Shown in pieces: positions 15,794 through 23,610 of a stretch of 37,760 nucleotides of DNA. The position numbers were made by a program, and so were the translations under genes. The DNA is from Thermoplasmatota archaeon (GTDB lineage: Archaea > Thermoplasmatota > Thermoplasmata > UBA10834), in assembly GCA_016930135.1 (NCBI GenBank), contig JAFGHM010000036.1, positions 1 to 37,760 of the forward strand, read 5' to 3'. The notes below the pieces were generated by a model. The model worked only from the letters and a program-made list of their open reading frames with translations, searched no databases and had not been told where the DNA came from. Within the stretch, counting starts at the first letter, position 1. Every line of letters starts with the position of its first letter.

Positions 15794-16564
15794 GTGGTGG
15801 GAGAGCGAATAAACGGCCAGTTTCCGCAGGTTTCTAAGGCCATCGACGCAAGGGATGCCAAGTTCATACAGGACCTCGCTCTGGAGCAGATACGAGGGGG
15901 GGCTACGGTCCTCGATATCAACACTGGCCCCGGGAGGGACGACGGGCCAGAGGCCATGGCCTGGCTGGTAAAGGCCGTCCAGGACGTTGCGGACGTCCAG
16001 CTTTCCATAGACTCCCCCGGGCTGAAGGTGCAGCAGGCGGGCCTGGCCTCCTGCAAGAAGGACCCACTGATAAACTCAACGACCGCGGAGCAGAAGCGCA
16101 TGGAGAAGTTCTTCCCGCTCGCGGCGGAGCACAACGCTGAGATAGTCTGCCTGACGATAGATGAGAAGGGCATACCCAACTCAGTCGAGGGCAGGACTGA
16201 GATAGCCATGACGCTCCTGGCCAATGCCATGGACAAGGGCATACCCCCGGAGAAGGTGTACCTGGACCCGGTCGTCCTGCCCATATCCGCCACTCAGGAT
16301 CAGTGTCCGATCCTCTGCGAGGCCCTGACGAACTTCAGGGCCCTCAACACTCCGCCTCCGAAGACGATAGTCGGCCTGAGCAACGTGTCGAGCGGGGCTG
16401 AGGAGCGCAGCCTGCTTAACAGGACTTACCTCGCGATGCTCCTCGGACGCGGCCTGGACGCTGCAATAGTCGACCCGAACGACGAGGAGCTCATGAAGGT
16501 GGTCAAGGCTGCCGAGGTACTCCTGAACCAGAAGCTCTACGCCAATTCTTTCCTCAGAGCTTGA
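15794..16564 (+). CDS. acsE: Methyl-pterin:corrinoid iron-sulfur protein methyltransferase AcsE
   Basis: 256 residues (family about 260). It opens with VGERINGQF, the hallmark of pterin-binding MeTr proteins, and forms a TIM barrel that transfers the methyl group of methyltetrahydrofolate (or an archaeal pterin) to Co(I) of AcsCD. Seen conserved elements are LDINTGPG with Asp41 at the pterin site, SIDSPG, LDPVVLP, and GLSNVSSG with Asn197, corresponding to the catalytic Asn of Moorella MeTr. The start is one of two consecutive GTG codons (15794 or 15797) behind AGGGGGGAAG. AcsE is a bacterial-pathway component; archaeal CODH/ACS complexes normally lack it. A DUF3786 gene begins within its stop codon. 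Confidence 0.93.
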   Translation: MVGERINGQFPQVSKAIDARDAKFIQDLALEQIRGGATVLDINTGPGRDDGPEAMAWLVKAVQDVADVQLSIDSPGLKVQQAGLASCKKDPLINSTTAEQKRMEKFFPLAAEHNAEIVCLTIDEKGIPNSVEGRTEIAMTLLANAMDKGIPPEKVYLDPVVLPISATQDQCPILCEALTNFRALNTPPPKTIVGLSNVSSGAEERSLLNRTYLAMLLGRGLDAAIVDPNDEELMKVVKAAEVLLNQKLYANSFLRA

Positions 16565-17205
16565 GCTCGGGGGCGCCTTGCTTGGAACCCAAGAAGTCAG
16601 CCAACCTCGAGCCTCTGAGGGGCGCATGGGAGAGGGCGGCCTACCTGAACCCGAAGCACCTCTCGGAGACGCTGGACCTCTCCATGGTGCCCGGGACTAA
16701 GAAGCCGATTCTGCGGGTGATGGACAAGGACTGCTCTGTCGACTTCGAGTCGAGGACCATGAAGTATCTCGGCCCTGGAGACCAAGAGGTCCCACCCCAT
16801 CTGCAGATCCTCGCGCTGCACTATTTGGAGGGTGCGGGGAAGGCGCAGCTGGCCAACAGGCTGGTCACCTTCCGAGACTTCGAGGGAGGCGCCATCTACT
16901 ATCCGGCGTTCAAGGCCAGGACGATTGACGTCATAGTCAAGGAGTTCGGGGACAAGCCGGAGCTGCTGAGGCGCATAGGAGAGGCCATGAGGAGTGAGCT
17001 GGTCGATTTGGGCTCGGTCGGGTTCAAGGTGAACTTCTTCCCCCGGATGCCCGTGGTCGTCGTGCTTTGGCTGGGGGACGAAGAGGTCCCCGCGGCGGCC
17101 AACATGCTCTTCGATTCGAATGCGGGAAAGGTCCTGCCCACAGAAGACATATCTATCATGGGCGGCGCCCTGACGAGAAGGCTGGTGAAGCTCGCGAGGG
17201 CCTAG
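16561..17205 (+). CDS. DUF3786 protein coupled to acsE
   Basis: 214 residues. The central region (PPHLQILALHYLEGAG, then LVTFRDFEGGAIYYPAF, and a late LWLGDEEVPAAANMLFD) is the pattern I associate with DUF3786 proteins, which occur with corrinoid and acetyl-CoA pathway genes in anaerobes. Biochemical function is unknown. There is no signal peptide, membrane segment or metal-binding cysteine cluster. The frame begins at TTG 16561 overlapping the acsE stop as TTGA; a second TTG seven codons later (16582) is an alternative. Tight coupling suggests a joint role with AcsE, perhaps in methyl-pterin or corrinoid handling, but nothing in the sequence shows a reaction. Confidence 0.7.
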   Translation: MSSGAPCLEPKKSANLEPLRGAWERAAYLNPKHLSETLDLSMVPGTKKPILRVMDKDCSVDFESRTMKYLGPGDQEVPPHLQILALHYLEGAGKAQLANRLVTFRDFEGGAIYYPAFKARTIDVIVKEFGDKPELLRRIGEAMRSELVDLGSVGFKVNFFPRMPVVVVLWLGDEEVPAAANMLFDSNAGKVLPTEDISIMGGALTRRLVKLARA

Positions 17206-17251
17206 GCGGAAGCGCTAGCGTTCGTCCGCGTCCCCGCTCCCATACAAGAAA

Positions 17252-17857
17252 TCACTGCGTGAAGGTCTCGGCCTTCTCGTACTTGTCTCTGATGTGCTTC
17301 AGGATGATGTCCCTGTCGCGCCTGAGATGGCTCTCGTACCAGCTCTTGATCACGTCTGCGAGCACCTCGTGGAGCTTCTTCTCGTCGAACTTGGTCACGG
17401 GCACGTCCAGAAGCACATACTGCGAGAAGATCCTCTTCCAGCCTGCGTATTTGTAGTAGTGTTCTCCCTCGCAGAACTCGAAGACCATCCGGAAGTGGGT
17501 CTGGCTGTCGACACTGTAATACCAGATCTTGACCGAGTCGCCGACCCTGTTCTGGGTCCGGTCGGTCAGGGACGCGTTGTCCACGCCTGAGAAGTCGAGG
17601 TTCGCCTTGAACTGCCATTGCTCCGGATAGACCGCGAATGTGAGGAACGTCGAGGCCTCAGGGGCCAATGTGAAGTGGACATTGATCTTGTTGAATCTGC
17701 TCCATACCCTGAAGAGGTCCTCAAGGAGTGTCCTGTTGATCTCTCCCTTCTTGGAGTTCTGCTCGACGAAGTTGTCGGTGATCTGGACGGTCTTCTTCTC
17801 GAGCTCCTCATCGAGCTGGGAGAACCAGTCCTCTTCCTTCCCTTCGGGCTTAGCCAT
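17252..17857 (-). CDS. Conserved-looking soluble protein of unknown function
   Basis: 201 residues. I do not recognise the family. It has a charged, helical N-terminus (1-45, rich in Glu/Lys) and a central part alternating strands rich in aromatic residues (HFTLAPEASTFLTFAVYPEQ, WYYSVDSQTHFRMVFEF). A helical C-terminus ends in a Lys/Arg/Asp-rich stretch. There is no signal peptide, membrane helix or cysteine motif, so it is probably a cytoplasmic alpha/beta protein. The codon pattern and a good TATA box (17891-17900) support a real gene. It is convergent with the acsE/DUF3786 unit, 46 bases away, and stands alone. Confidence 0.65.
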   Translation of the reverse strand: MAKPEGKEEDWFSQLDEELEKKTVQITDNFVEQNSKKGEINRTLLEDLFRVWSRFNKINVHFTLAPEASTFLTFAVYPEQWQFKANLDFSGVDNASLTDRTQNRVGDSVKIWYYSVDSQTHFRMVFEFCEGEHYYKYAGWKRIFSQYVLLDVPVTKFDEKKLHEVLADVIKSWYESHLRRDRDIILKHIRDKYEKAETFTQ

Positions 17858-17890
17858 CGTACATCCCGGTTCAGGTGATGCTATTGCGGG

Positions 17891-17900
17891 AATATAAGCC
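17891..17900 (-). promoter_or_regulatory. TATA-like box for the 17252-17857 gene
   Basis: Minus-strand GGCTTATATT, centred 39 bases before the ATG at 17857, in an AT-rich pocket (17888-17935) that contrasts with GC-rich surroundings. Predicted transcript leader is about ten bases. Confidence 0.5.
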
Positions 17901-18026
17901 TTTGGTATTTATTCAAGACGCACTTTAATTTTCTGGCTCGGCTCATTTTCGCCCCTGTCCTCGCGTGCGCGCGGCGTGGCCCCCGTGGCAACCTACAAGT
18001 AACGAGACTCGGTTGCCCTCCACCGG

Positions 18027-18539
18027 ATGACGGACTACATAGGCGAGCTCATGGACTATCTGAGCAGCCATCAGGCCGACCCCGTGACCTACCTCATCCT
18101 GCTCTTCCTGTTCTGCATTGCGGCCGCCATCATCCTGCCGATCCCGATAGAGATCGCGCTCATTTGGAACCCGAGCCTGTTCTTCCCCATCAAAGCGCTG
18201 ACTATGGGCCTTGGCAAGGGGACCGGTGCAATTGCGGTCTTCCTTATAGGCGCCAAAGTGGAGCGCGTCGTCAGGAGGTTCGAGAAGTGGGGTTGGTTCA
18301 AGTGGCTGCTCGTGAAAAGCGAGGCCTTCGTCCGCAGGTTCGGCATGTTCGCGCTCTACATACTGATGTCGATCCCGGGTATGGTGGACACGATCCCCCT
18401 CTACCTCTTCTCCATATTCAACCAGGAGGGGAAGCTGATCCGGCTCCGGGACTTCGCCCTCCTGAACGTGCTGGCCGGCGTGAACCGCGCAATGCTGATC
18501 TTCGCGATCCTCGAGATATTCGGCATCAGCCTCTGGTGA
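18027..18539 (+). CDS. Small integral membrane protein, possibly DedA/VTT-like
   Basis: 170 residues with about four hydrophobic segments: roughly 22-45 (TYLILLFLFCIAAAIILPIP, Pro-rich end), 53-75 (a Gly-rich segment, MGLGKGTGAIAVFLIGAKV), 105-122 (FALYILMSIPGMVDTIPLYL) and 140-165. Basic, aromatic residues lie between segments two and three (RRFEKWGWFKWLLVK). The pattern of Pro-containing re-entrant-like segments (ILPIPIE, SIPGMVD) and the Gly-rich second segment resembles DedA/VTT-fold membrane proteins, which flip or transport lipids, but the similarity is weak. Convergent with the KaiC-like gene, 17 bases away. Confidence 0.6.
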   Translation: MTDYIGELMDYLSSHQADPVTYLILLFLFCIAAAIILPIPIEIALIWNPSLFFPIKALTMGLGKGTGAIAVFLIGAKVERVVRRFEKWGWFKWLLVKSEAFVRRFGMFALYILMSIPGMVDTIPLYLFSIFNQEGKLIRLRDFALLNVLAGVNRAMLIFAILEIFGISLW

Positions 18540-18556
18540 GCGGATGGGTTCACGGG

Positions 18557-19309
18557 TCAAGTTATCTTCTGTACCGTCTTCAGCGTCAGTATGTTCCCCT
18601 CGGTCTCCAGCTCGAAGGTCTTGACCGGGACCTCGGTCAGGCGCATCTTCTGGATACTGAGGTAGTATTTCATGCGGTCGGCGTTCCTGTCAATCGATAT
18701 GTCGATCACCGCATCGAAGTCCTCAACCATCAGACTGAAAAGCTCGTCGCGCACGCCGATCGGGAACGTGTGGAGCGTCACAGTGTCGAATGCCCTCAGC
18801 TCCCCGAACGCCTTCCTTCCCCATCTCATGACGTCTACCGCACTCGAGCCCTTCAGTGTCGCTGGTACGCTCTCGCACACCGAACGCAGCCCCTTCAAAG
18901 TGGAGAGCCTGTCCACGGCCTCCGCGAGCCCCTCCTGGAGCATCCCTTCCTCGTCCATCTGCTCCACGTGCAGTATCTTCTTCTGAATTGCCTGGTCGAT
19001 TCCTATCGCGAAGGTCTCCTTCGCCACAGAGTAGCAATCCAGGAACACCAGCTGGTCGCTCATCACATGCCTCGTGACGTCGAACCCCTGGTGCTGCAGG
19101 CTCCTGATGACGTTCCCCACGGGCCTGTTGGTGCAGCAGTAGATGGCTGGGGCCCCCATCCTGAGCCCCTCGACGATGAACTGCTGCTGGAAACACTCGG
19201 TCGGGTTCGACGGTTCCGCCCTCAGAGCGATCGTGGAGTTGACGGGTATCCCGCCCTGGATGAACGAATCTAGGCCGGGGAGTCCGCTGGGCACGCGGGA
19301 GACGATCAT
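18557..19309 (-). CDS. KaiC/RAD55-like RecA-fold protein lacking Walker A
   Basis: 250 residues. The start RVPSGLPGLDSFIQGGIP is the classic N-terminus of archaeal KaiC-like RecA-superfamily proteins, and the QQFIVEGLRMG..AIYC and VFLDCYS segments follow in order. The phosphate-binding loop is degenerate, however: where family members have GPPGSGKT, this protein has AEPSNPTE, losing the Gly-Lys-Thr. The Walker B region is also weak (DTVTLHTFP). It is therefore unlikely to hydrolyse ATP and more probably a structural or signalling paralogue; many archaea carry such variants. Start chosen at ATG 19309 with AGGAGCG just upstream. It is last in a probable run MFS-EamA-EamA-KaiC-like with gaps of 93, 82 and 44 bases. 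Confidence 0.8.
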   Translation of the reverse strand: MIVSRVPSGLPGLDSFIQGGIPVNSTIALRAEPSNPTECFQQQFIVEGLRMGAPAIYCCTNRPVGNVIRSLQHQGFDVTRHVMSDQLVFLDCYSVAKETFAIGIDQAIQKKILHVEQMDEEGMLQEGLAEAVDRLSTLKGLRSVCESVPATLKGSSAVDVMRWGRKAFGELRAFDTVTLHTFPIGVRDELFSLMVEDFDAVIDISIDRNADRMKYYLSIQKMRLTEVPVKTFELETEGNILTLKTVQKIT

Positions 19310-19353
19310 CTCGCTCCTGTCATGCTCTCGTGGATATTTCGCACTTTGCTCGG

Positions 19354-20277
19354 TCAGACCGTCGGAGACATCGCTGCGGATAGGGCCTCCTTTCCGCGCC
19401 TGCCAAATCTGAGGAGGAAGACGCCTGAGATGACCAGCGCCACTCCTGCCAGCTGGACGGCGCTGACCTCCTCAGCTAGTATGAAGAACGCCATTGATAT
19501 CGCGAAGACAGGCTCAATGCTGGCGACTATGCTCGCCTTGCTGGCCTCGAGATGCTTCAGTGCGATCATCGATGCGAGGAAGCCTATCACGCCCGACCAG
19601 ACTGCCACCTGGAAGATCCACATCCAGGCCTCGCCAGAGAGGGATGTGCGGGCGAGCTCGATCGGGTTGGCCATCAGGACGAGCACGACGGTCGAGAAGA
19701 GGAACATGTAGAGGATGATCGTGTTTGGGGAGTATGTCTCCTCTAACTTCTTGCCCCCGAGGTAGTAAACGGCAGTCCCGACCGCGGACCCTATCCCGAG
19801 AAGCACTCCGTAGGTGTTGAACGACAGCCCCTCCGCGAGGTCCTGGCCTCCTGCTACCAGGACGCACCCCAGGAAGGTCATCGGGAGCGCCATGAGCTTC
19901 GCCCCGGTCAGCCTCTCCTTGAACAGGAACACGGATGCGACGGTGACGATGCTCGGGTACGAGTAGTTGAGTATGACAGTGATGGTAACCGAGGTCAGGT
20001 CGATCGCCCCGAACCAGCACAGGTTCAGGAACACCCCTGCGACCAGGCTGAATATGAGGAAGGGCAGGATGTCCTTCCGCCTTATCCTCAGCGATGCAGG
20101 GTCAAGGACGGCTATCAGCACCAGCAGCATCACGGCTCCGATCAGGAACGCGAAGGTCGTCATCTGCATGACGTTCACGCCCTCGTCGTATGCGAGCACA
20201 GCGAAGGGCCCAGCGGTAGCCCACATCGCCACGGCGACGACCATCAAAGCATAGGCCGCATTGACCGAGATCCTCAA
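19354..20277 (-). CDS. EamA/DMT-superfamily transporter
   Basis: 307 residues with about ten hydrophobic helices arranged as two five-helix EamA repeats, the second beginning near residue 155 (YGVLLGIGSAVGTAVYYLGG). Signature segments are AVAMWATAGPFAVLA in the first helix, the ILNYSYPSIVTVASVFLFKE motif at the end of repeat one, and IEPVFAISMAFFILAE in repeat two. These transporters move metabolites or amino acids across the cytoplasmic membrane; the substrate is unknown. Start is TTG 20277. A TATA-like CATTAAGCC lies near 20321-20330 on this strand. It is a tandem paralogue of the next gene (20360-21298), with matching motif positions throughout. Confidence 0.88.
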   Translation of the reverse strand: MRISVNAAYALMVVAVAMWATAGPFAVLAYDEGVNVMQMTTFAFLIGAVMLLVLIAVLDPASLRIRRKDILPFLIFSLVAGVFLNLCWFGAIDLTSVTITVILNYSYPSIVTVASVFLFKERLTGAKLMALPMTFLGCVLVAGGQDLAEGLSFNTYGVLLGIGSAVGTAVYYLGGKKLEETYSPNTIILYMFLFSTVVLVLMANPIELARTSLSGEAWMWIFQVAVWSGVIGFLASMIALKHLEASKASIVASIEPVFAISMAFFILAEEVSAVQLAGVALVISGVFLLRFGRRGKEALSAAMSPTV

Positions 20278-20359
20278 GCTATGGAACCCGCCTGTATAGG
20301 CCCGTTCTATTGGGCAGAAGAGGCTTAATGATTACTGTCGCCCTCGGCCTACGACTGGC

Positions 20360-21298
20360 TTACCCTTTTCGCTCAACCTCTGGGGCCGCCGGGATCCTGG
20401 TGCCCTCTTGGCTGCTCCTCCTGGTCCACCTGAGCAGGAGCACGCCCACGAAGACGAGTCCCACGCCAATCCCTTGAAGGAGCGTTATCACATCTGAGAG
20501 CACAAGGGCCGCGATGACGACTGCGGCGACCGGCTCTATGCTTGCCACTATGCTAGCCCTGCTCGCCTCTATGTGCCTCAGCGCGACCATCGACACGACG
20601 AACCCTATCGTGCCCGGAAAGAGCCCGATGGCGAATATGTACGCCCATGCCTCGTACGAGATATGGTTGTCGAGGATTGTCATCGGGTTCGCTATCAGCA
20701 CGATCCCCGGGATCGAGAGCGCGGTCATGTAGAGTATCACCGTGTTGGCCGAGTACCTGTCAAGGAACTTCTTCCCCCAGATGTAGTACACTGCGGCCGC
20801 GATTGCAGTGTACACCCCTAGACCTATGCCGAGGAGGTCGAAAGAGAACCCCTCTTCCAGGTCCGCCGCGCCCGCGACCAGCACGCAGCCCGCGAAGGTG
20901 AGGGGGAGGGCCAACGCCTTTCCACGCGTGAGCTTCTCCCCGAGCAGGAAGACGGAAGCAATGGTCACCATGCTCGGGTAGGCATACAGCAGCACGACAG
21001 CTGTGGCAACCCCGGTGAGGTCGACGCACATGTACCAAGCAACTGCGAAGAAGGTGCCGGTGATGAGGCTGAAGCCCAGCATCGGCAGAAAATCCTTCCT
21101 TCTCAGGCGGAGCGACTTCGGGTCGAACACGCCGATCGCGGGGAGCAGTATCAACGTGGTGACGACAGATGCAAAGAGCGTGACCTGCATCACCTCCGCC
21201 CCGGAGTCGATGGCCAGGACAGTGAAGGTGCCCGAACTGGCCCACATGATTGCGGCCAGGGCCATGAGTCCGTACGCGATGTTCTTCGAGATATTCAC
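20360..21298 (-). CDS. EamA/DMT-superfamily transporter (tandem paralogue)
   Basis: About 312 residues in ten hydrophobic helices with two EamA repeats: first-helix AAIMWASSGTFTVLA, LLYAYPSMVTIASVFLLGE, and ASIVASIEPVAAVVIAALVLSD. The open frame extends to 21382, but its first 28 residues are polar and have no counterpart in the paralogue. Starting at the GTG (21298) gives MNISKNIAYGLM, aligning with MRISVNAAYALM of the neighbouring transporter, so that start is preferred. Probably arose with its neighbour by tandem duplication; the two keep similar lengths but have diverged in sequence, suggesting separate substrates. A basic tail (RRSSQEGTR...) ends the protein. Confidence 0.85.
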   Translation of the reverse strand: MNISKNIAYGLMALAAIMWASSGTFTVLAIDSGAEVMQVTLFASVVTTLILLPAIGVFDPKSLRLRRKDFLPMLGFSLITGTFFAVAWYMCVDLTGVATAVVLLYAYPSMVTIASVFLLGEKLTRGKALALPLTFAGCVLVAGAADLEEGFSFDLLGIGLGVYTAIAAAVYYIWGKKFLDRYSANTVILYMTALSIPGIVLIANPMTILDNHISYEAWAYIFAIGLFPGTIGFVVSMVALRHIEASRASIVASIEPVAAVVIAALVLSDVITLLQGIGVGLVFVGVLLLRWTRRSSQEGTRIPAAPEVERKG

Positions 21299-21391
21299 AG
21301 CAGATGCCCTCGTGCCAGCCGATGGGGATATCGGAGAGCCCTTCATGAACCTATGTTTCTCTATGGGCTGTCCACCGGTCACCGAGGCGAC

Positions 21392-22624
21392 CTAGCCGAC
21401 CCGCCTTTCTCTTCCGGGGCCTATGGCAATCAGCATCACGAGCGCAGCCAGCGACATCGCAATGCCATACGCGAATGTGGCCCACGGACCAACCGAGTCC
21501 CACAGGAAGCCGGCGATGACGCTGCCGGGCAGCATGACCAGCCCGGCGCAAGTGTGGAATGCACCAAGCGCCGTCCCTCTTGTGTGTTTTGGGACGAAGT
21601 CAGTTACATACGCCTTGAGAACGCCCTCGGAAGATCCTTTGTACGCGCCGTAGATGACGAACCCGAATAGCAGGGCATAGACGGTCTCTGCGTAGGCCAT
21701 CACTGCGCAGGTGACTGCCAGCAGAGCGAATGACGTTGCGATGATGGGCCTCCTTCCCACCCGGTCCGATAGGGTTCCCGCAGGCATCGATATCATGAAG
21801 AAGACTATGTTGAAGATGACGTACAGGATTATCGTGATAGCGGATTCTATGCCTGCATCGCTCGCCTTGAGGATGAGGAAGGCGACGTTGATCTCCCCTA
21901 TGTAGAAGGTGACGATTATCAGCATCAGCCGTCGGAACGACTTGTCGAGCGCCCTTATCTCCCTGAAGAACCGACCCGTTCTTGCTCTGGTCGCCGTTGC
22001 CTCAACTTCCTTGACGAATAGGATTATGACTGCGACGGCCGCGACCGCGGGGATCGTGGACCACAGGAACACCTCGCGGTAGGTATCCTCTGTTACTGCG
22101 GCCGCCGCCAGGAGTATGGGAAGCACGAGCAGAGGCCCAATCACAGCCCCGGCAGAGTCAAGGGCCTTGTGCAATCCGTAGGCCTTGCCTCGCATCCCCT
22201 CTTCACTCGAGTCTGCTATCAGCGCATCTCTGGGAGCGCTCCTGACGCCCTTTCCGACCCTCTCCGCTACTCTTACTCCGAGCACGTGCCAAGGCGAGGT
22301 CGCCAGATAGAAGAGAGGCTTGGCTAGGGCGCTTGCGCTGTAGCCGCTGAGTATGAACGGCTTCCTCCTCCGGTATCTGTCCGAATACCATCCAGAGAAG
22401 ACCTTGAGAAGGGATGCGGTGGTCTCCGCAGCCCCCTCTATCAAGCCAATTAGGAGCGCGGAAGACCCGATGGCAACAAGGAAGTAGGGCATGATTGGAT
22501 AGATCATCTCGCTGCTCATGTCGGTGAGGAAGCTCACGATCCCCAGCACGAGGACGTTCGTGCTGATGCCCGCGAGGATCCGTCTCCTCTTGGCCCGAAC
22601 GGCTCCGCCTTCTGCCTGCTCCAT
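21392..22624 (-). CDS. Major facilitator superfamily transporter
   Basis: 410 residues and about twelve hydrophobic helices. The MFS loop 2-3 signature appears as GWYSDRYRRRKP, its half-repeat in loop 8-9 as GTLSDRVGRRP, and motif RVAERVGKGVRSAPRDALIA is typical of the MFS branch often annotated as drug or metabolite efflux. A central cytoplasmic basic loop (about 195-215) divides the halves. The substrate is not predictable. Start ATG 22624; a TATA-like element at 22675-22686 lies about 55 bases upstream on this strand. It is the first gene of a run with the two EamA transporters and the KaiC-like protein, all on the minus strand. Confidence 0.88.
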   Translation of the reverse strand: MEQAEGGAVRAKRRRILAGISTNVLVLGIVSFLTDMSSEMIYPIMPYFLVAIGSSALLIGLIEGAAETTASLLKVFSGWYSDRYRRRKPFILSGYSASALAKPLFYLATSPWHVLGVRVAERVGKGVRSAPRDALIADSSEEGMRGKAYGLHKALDSAGAVIGPLLVLPILLAAAAVTEDTYREVFLWSTIPAVAAVAVIILFVKEVEATATRARTGRFFREIRALDKSFRRLMLIIVTFYIGEINVAFLILKASDAGIESAITIILYVIFNIVFFMISMPAGTLSDRVGRRPIIATSFALLAVTCAVMAYAETVYALLFGFVIYGAYKGSSEGVLKAYVTDFVPKHTRGTALGAFHTCAGLVMLPGSVIAGFLWDSVGPWATFAYGIAMSLAALVMLIAIGPGRERRVG

Positions 22625-22674
22625 TTACGTTCACCGTCAGGATGCGCGACGTGTCCCTTTTGTCATCCACTTTT

Positions 22675-22686
22675 CAGTTATAATGC
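22675..22686. promoter_or_regulatory. TATA-like element between the MFS and QueG-like genes
   Basis: CAGTTATAATGC is the only AT-rich element in the short divergent gap. Reading left it suits the MFS gene at 22624. Reading right it lies only a few bases before an in-frame ATG at 22690, too close for archaeal spacing, but suits initiation at the ATG at 22759. It may serve both directions. Confidence 0.4.
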
Positions 22687-22758
22687 TTCATGTCGATTTC
22701 CGCTGAACTGTACGCGCCATCATTCAATAGGCTGCAGAACATATCTGCGAGCGGGACC

Positions 22759-23610
22759 ATGAGGGCGGTGGGCGAGTTTGTGGACCTGAAGAGCGTGCTG
22801 AAGGAGAGGGCCAGGAAGAAGGGTGCTGTCGTGTTCGGCGTCGTGTCCATCGAGGACGCAAATGCTCTCCCCTCCGTCAAGATCGAGTGGACCATCAACA
22901 GGTGGACCAAGAGGCTGCGCGACTCGATGCCCGAGGCGAGGTCGGTTGTCGTGTTCGGCATACTATCGACTGACGATGCCGATGAGATAGAGATCAGGAG
23001 ATCGGATGGCCGGCTGGACTATCCAGGGTACATGCCCATCAGCATCATCATGCGCGACCTCATGAGGGTGCTCAGGGACTACGGCTTCAGGGCACGCGCT
23101 CCTTCCGTATACGCTTCGTACAAGCGCATCGCGCAACTGGCCGGGATGGGCAGTTACGGGAAGAACGCCTTGATCATTCACCCCAAGTACGGCCCGTGGC
23201 TCAGGTTTGGCGCTGTCCTTACCGATGCACCCCTGCTCCCCGATAGACCGTTCGAGGGTGACCTGTGCGGCAAGTGCGAGAGATGCCTCACGGCTTGTCC
23301 TGCAGACGCCCTTGAACCGTATGTCGTCAATCCGAACAGATGCCTTGTGGGTGTGGCCACGGCCCCGCGCGCCAGACCCGAGCTCAAGCGGCTGCTGCCC
23401 GAGCACTCCCCCGTCCTCACGCCCCAAAGCAGGGTCATGTGCACGGCCTGTCAGCTCGCGTGCAGGTACACAACTGCCGAGCGCAGGCGGAATGTCTTCT
23501 CTCCGGCCAGCACGCGGGCGAGCAAGAGCCGCGGGAAGAAGAAGCCCTCTAGGCCCTCGGAGAGAAGCCCACGGCGGCAACGGCGCTCTCGGAAGGGAAC
23601 TTCTCGATGA
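22759..23610 (+). CDS. QueG/RdhA-like 4Fe-4S protein (putative corrinoid reductase-type)
   Basis: 283 residues from the ATG at 22759. The segment MGSYGKNALIIHPKYGPWLR followed by FGAVLTDAPL is a hallmark shared by epoxyqueuosine reductase (QueG) and reductive-dehalogenase-like proteins. A CxxCxxCxxxCP ferredoxin motif follows at Cys170, Cys173, Cys176 and Cys180, and a second cluster set uses a later Cys plus CTACQLAC. Substrate unknown; true QueG would act on tRNA queuosine, yet the shorter N-domain argues for another role. An ATG at 22690 exists but overlaps the only TATA-like element, so 22759 is preferred. The C-terminal 28 residues are strongly basic (KSRGKKKPSRPS...) and lie antisense to the end of the AsnB-like gene (62-base overlap). 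Confidence 0.72.
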   Translation: MRAVGEFVDLKSVLKERARKKGAVVFGVVSIEDANALPSVKIEWTINRWTKRLRDSMPEARSVVVFGILSTDDADEIEIRRSDGRLDYPGYMPISIIMRDLMRVLRDYGFRARAPSVYASYKRIAQLAGMGSYGKNALIIHPKYGPWLRFGAVLTDAPLLPDRPFEGDLCGKCERCLTACPADALEPYVVNPNRCLVGVATAPRARPELKRLLPEHSPVLTPQSRVMCTACQLACRYTTAERRRNVFSPASTRASKSRGKKKPSRPSERSPRRQRRSRKGTSR

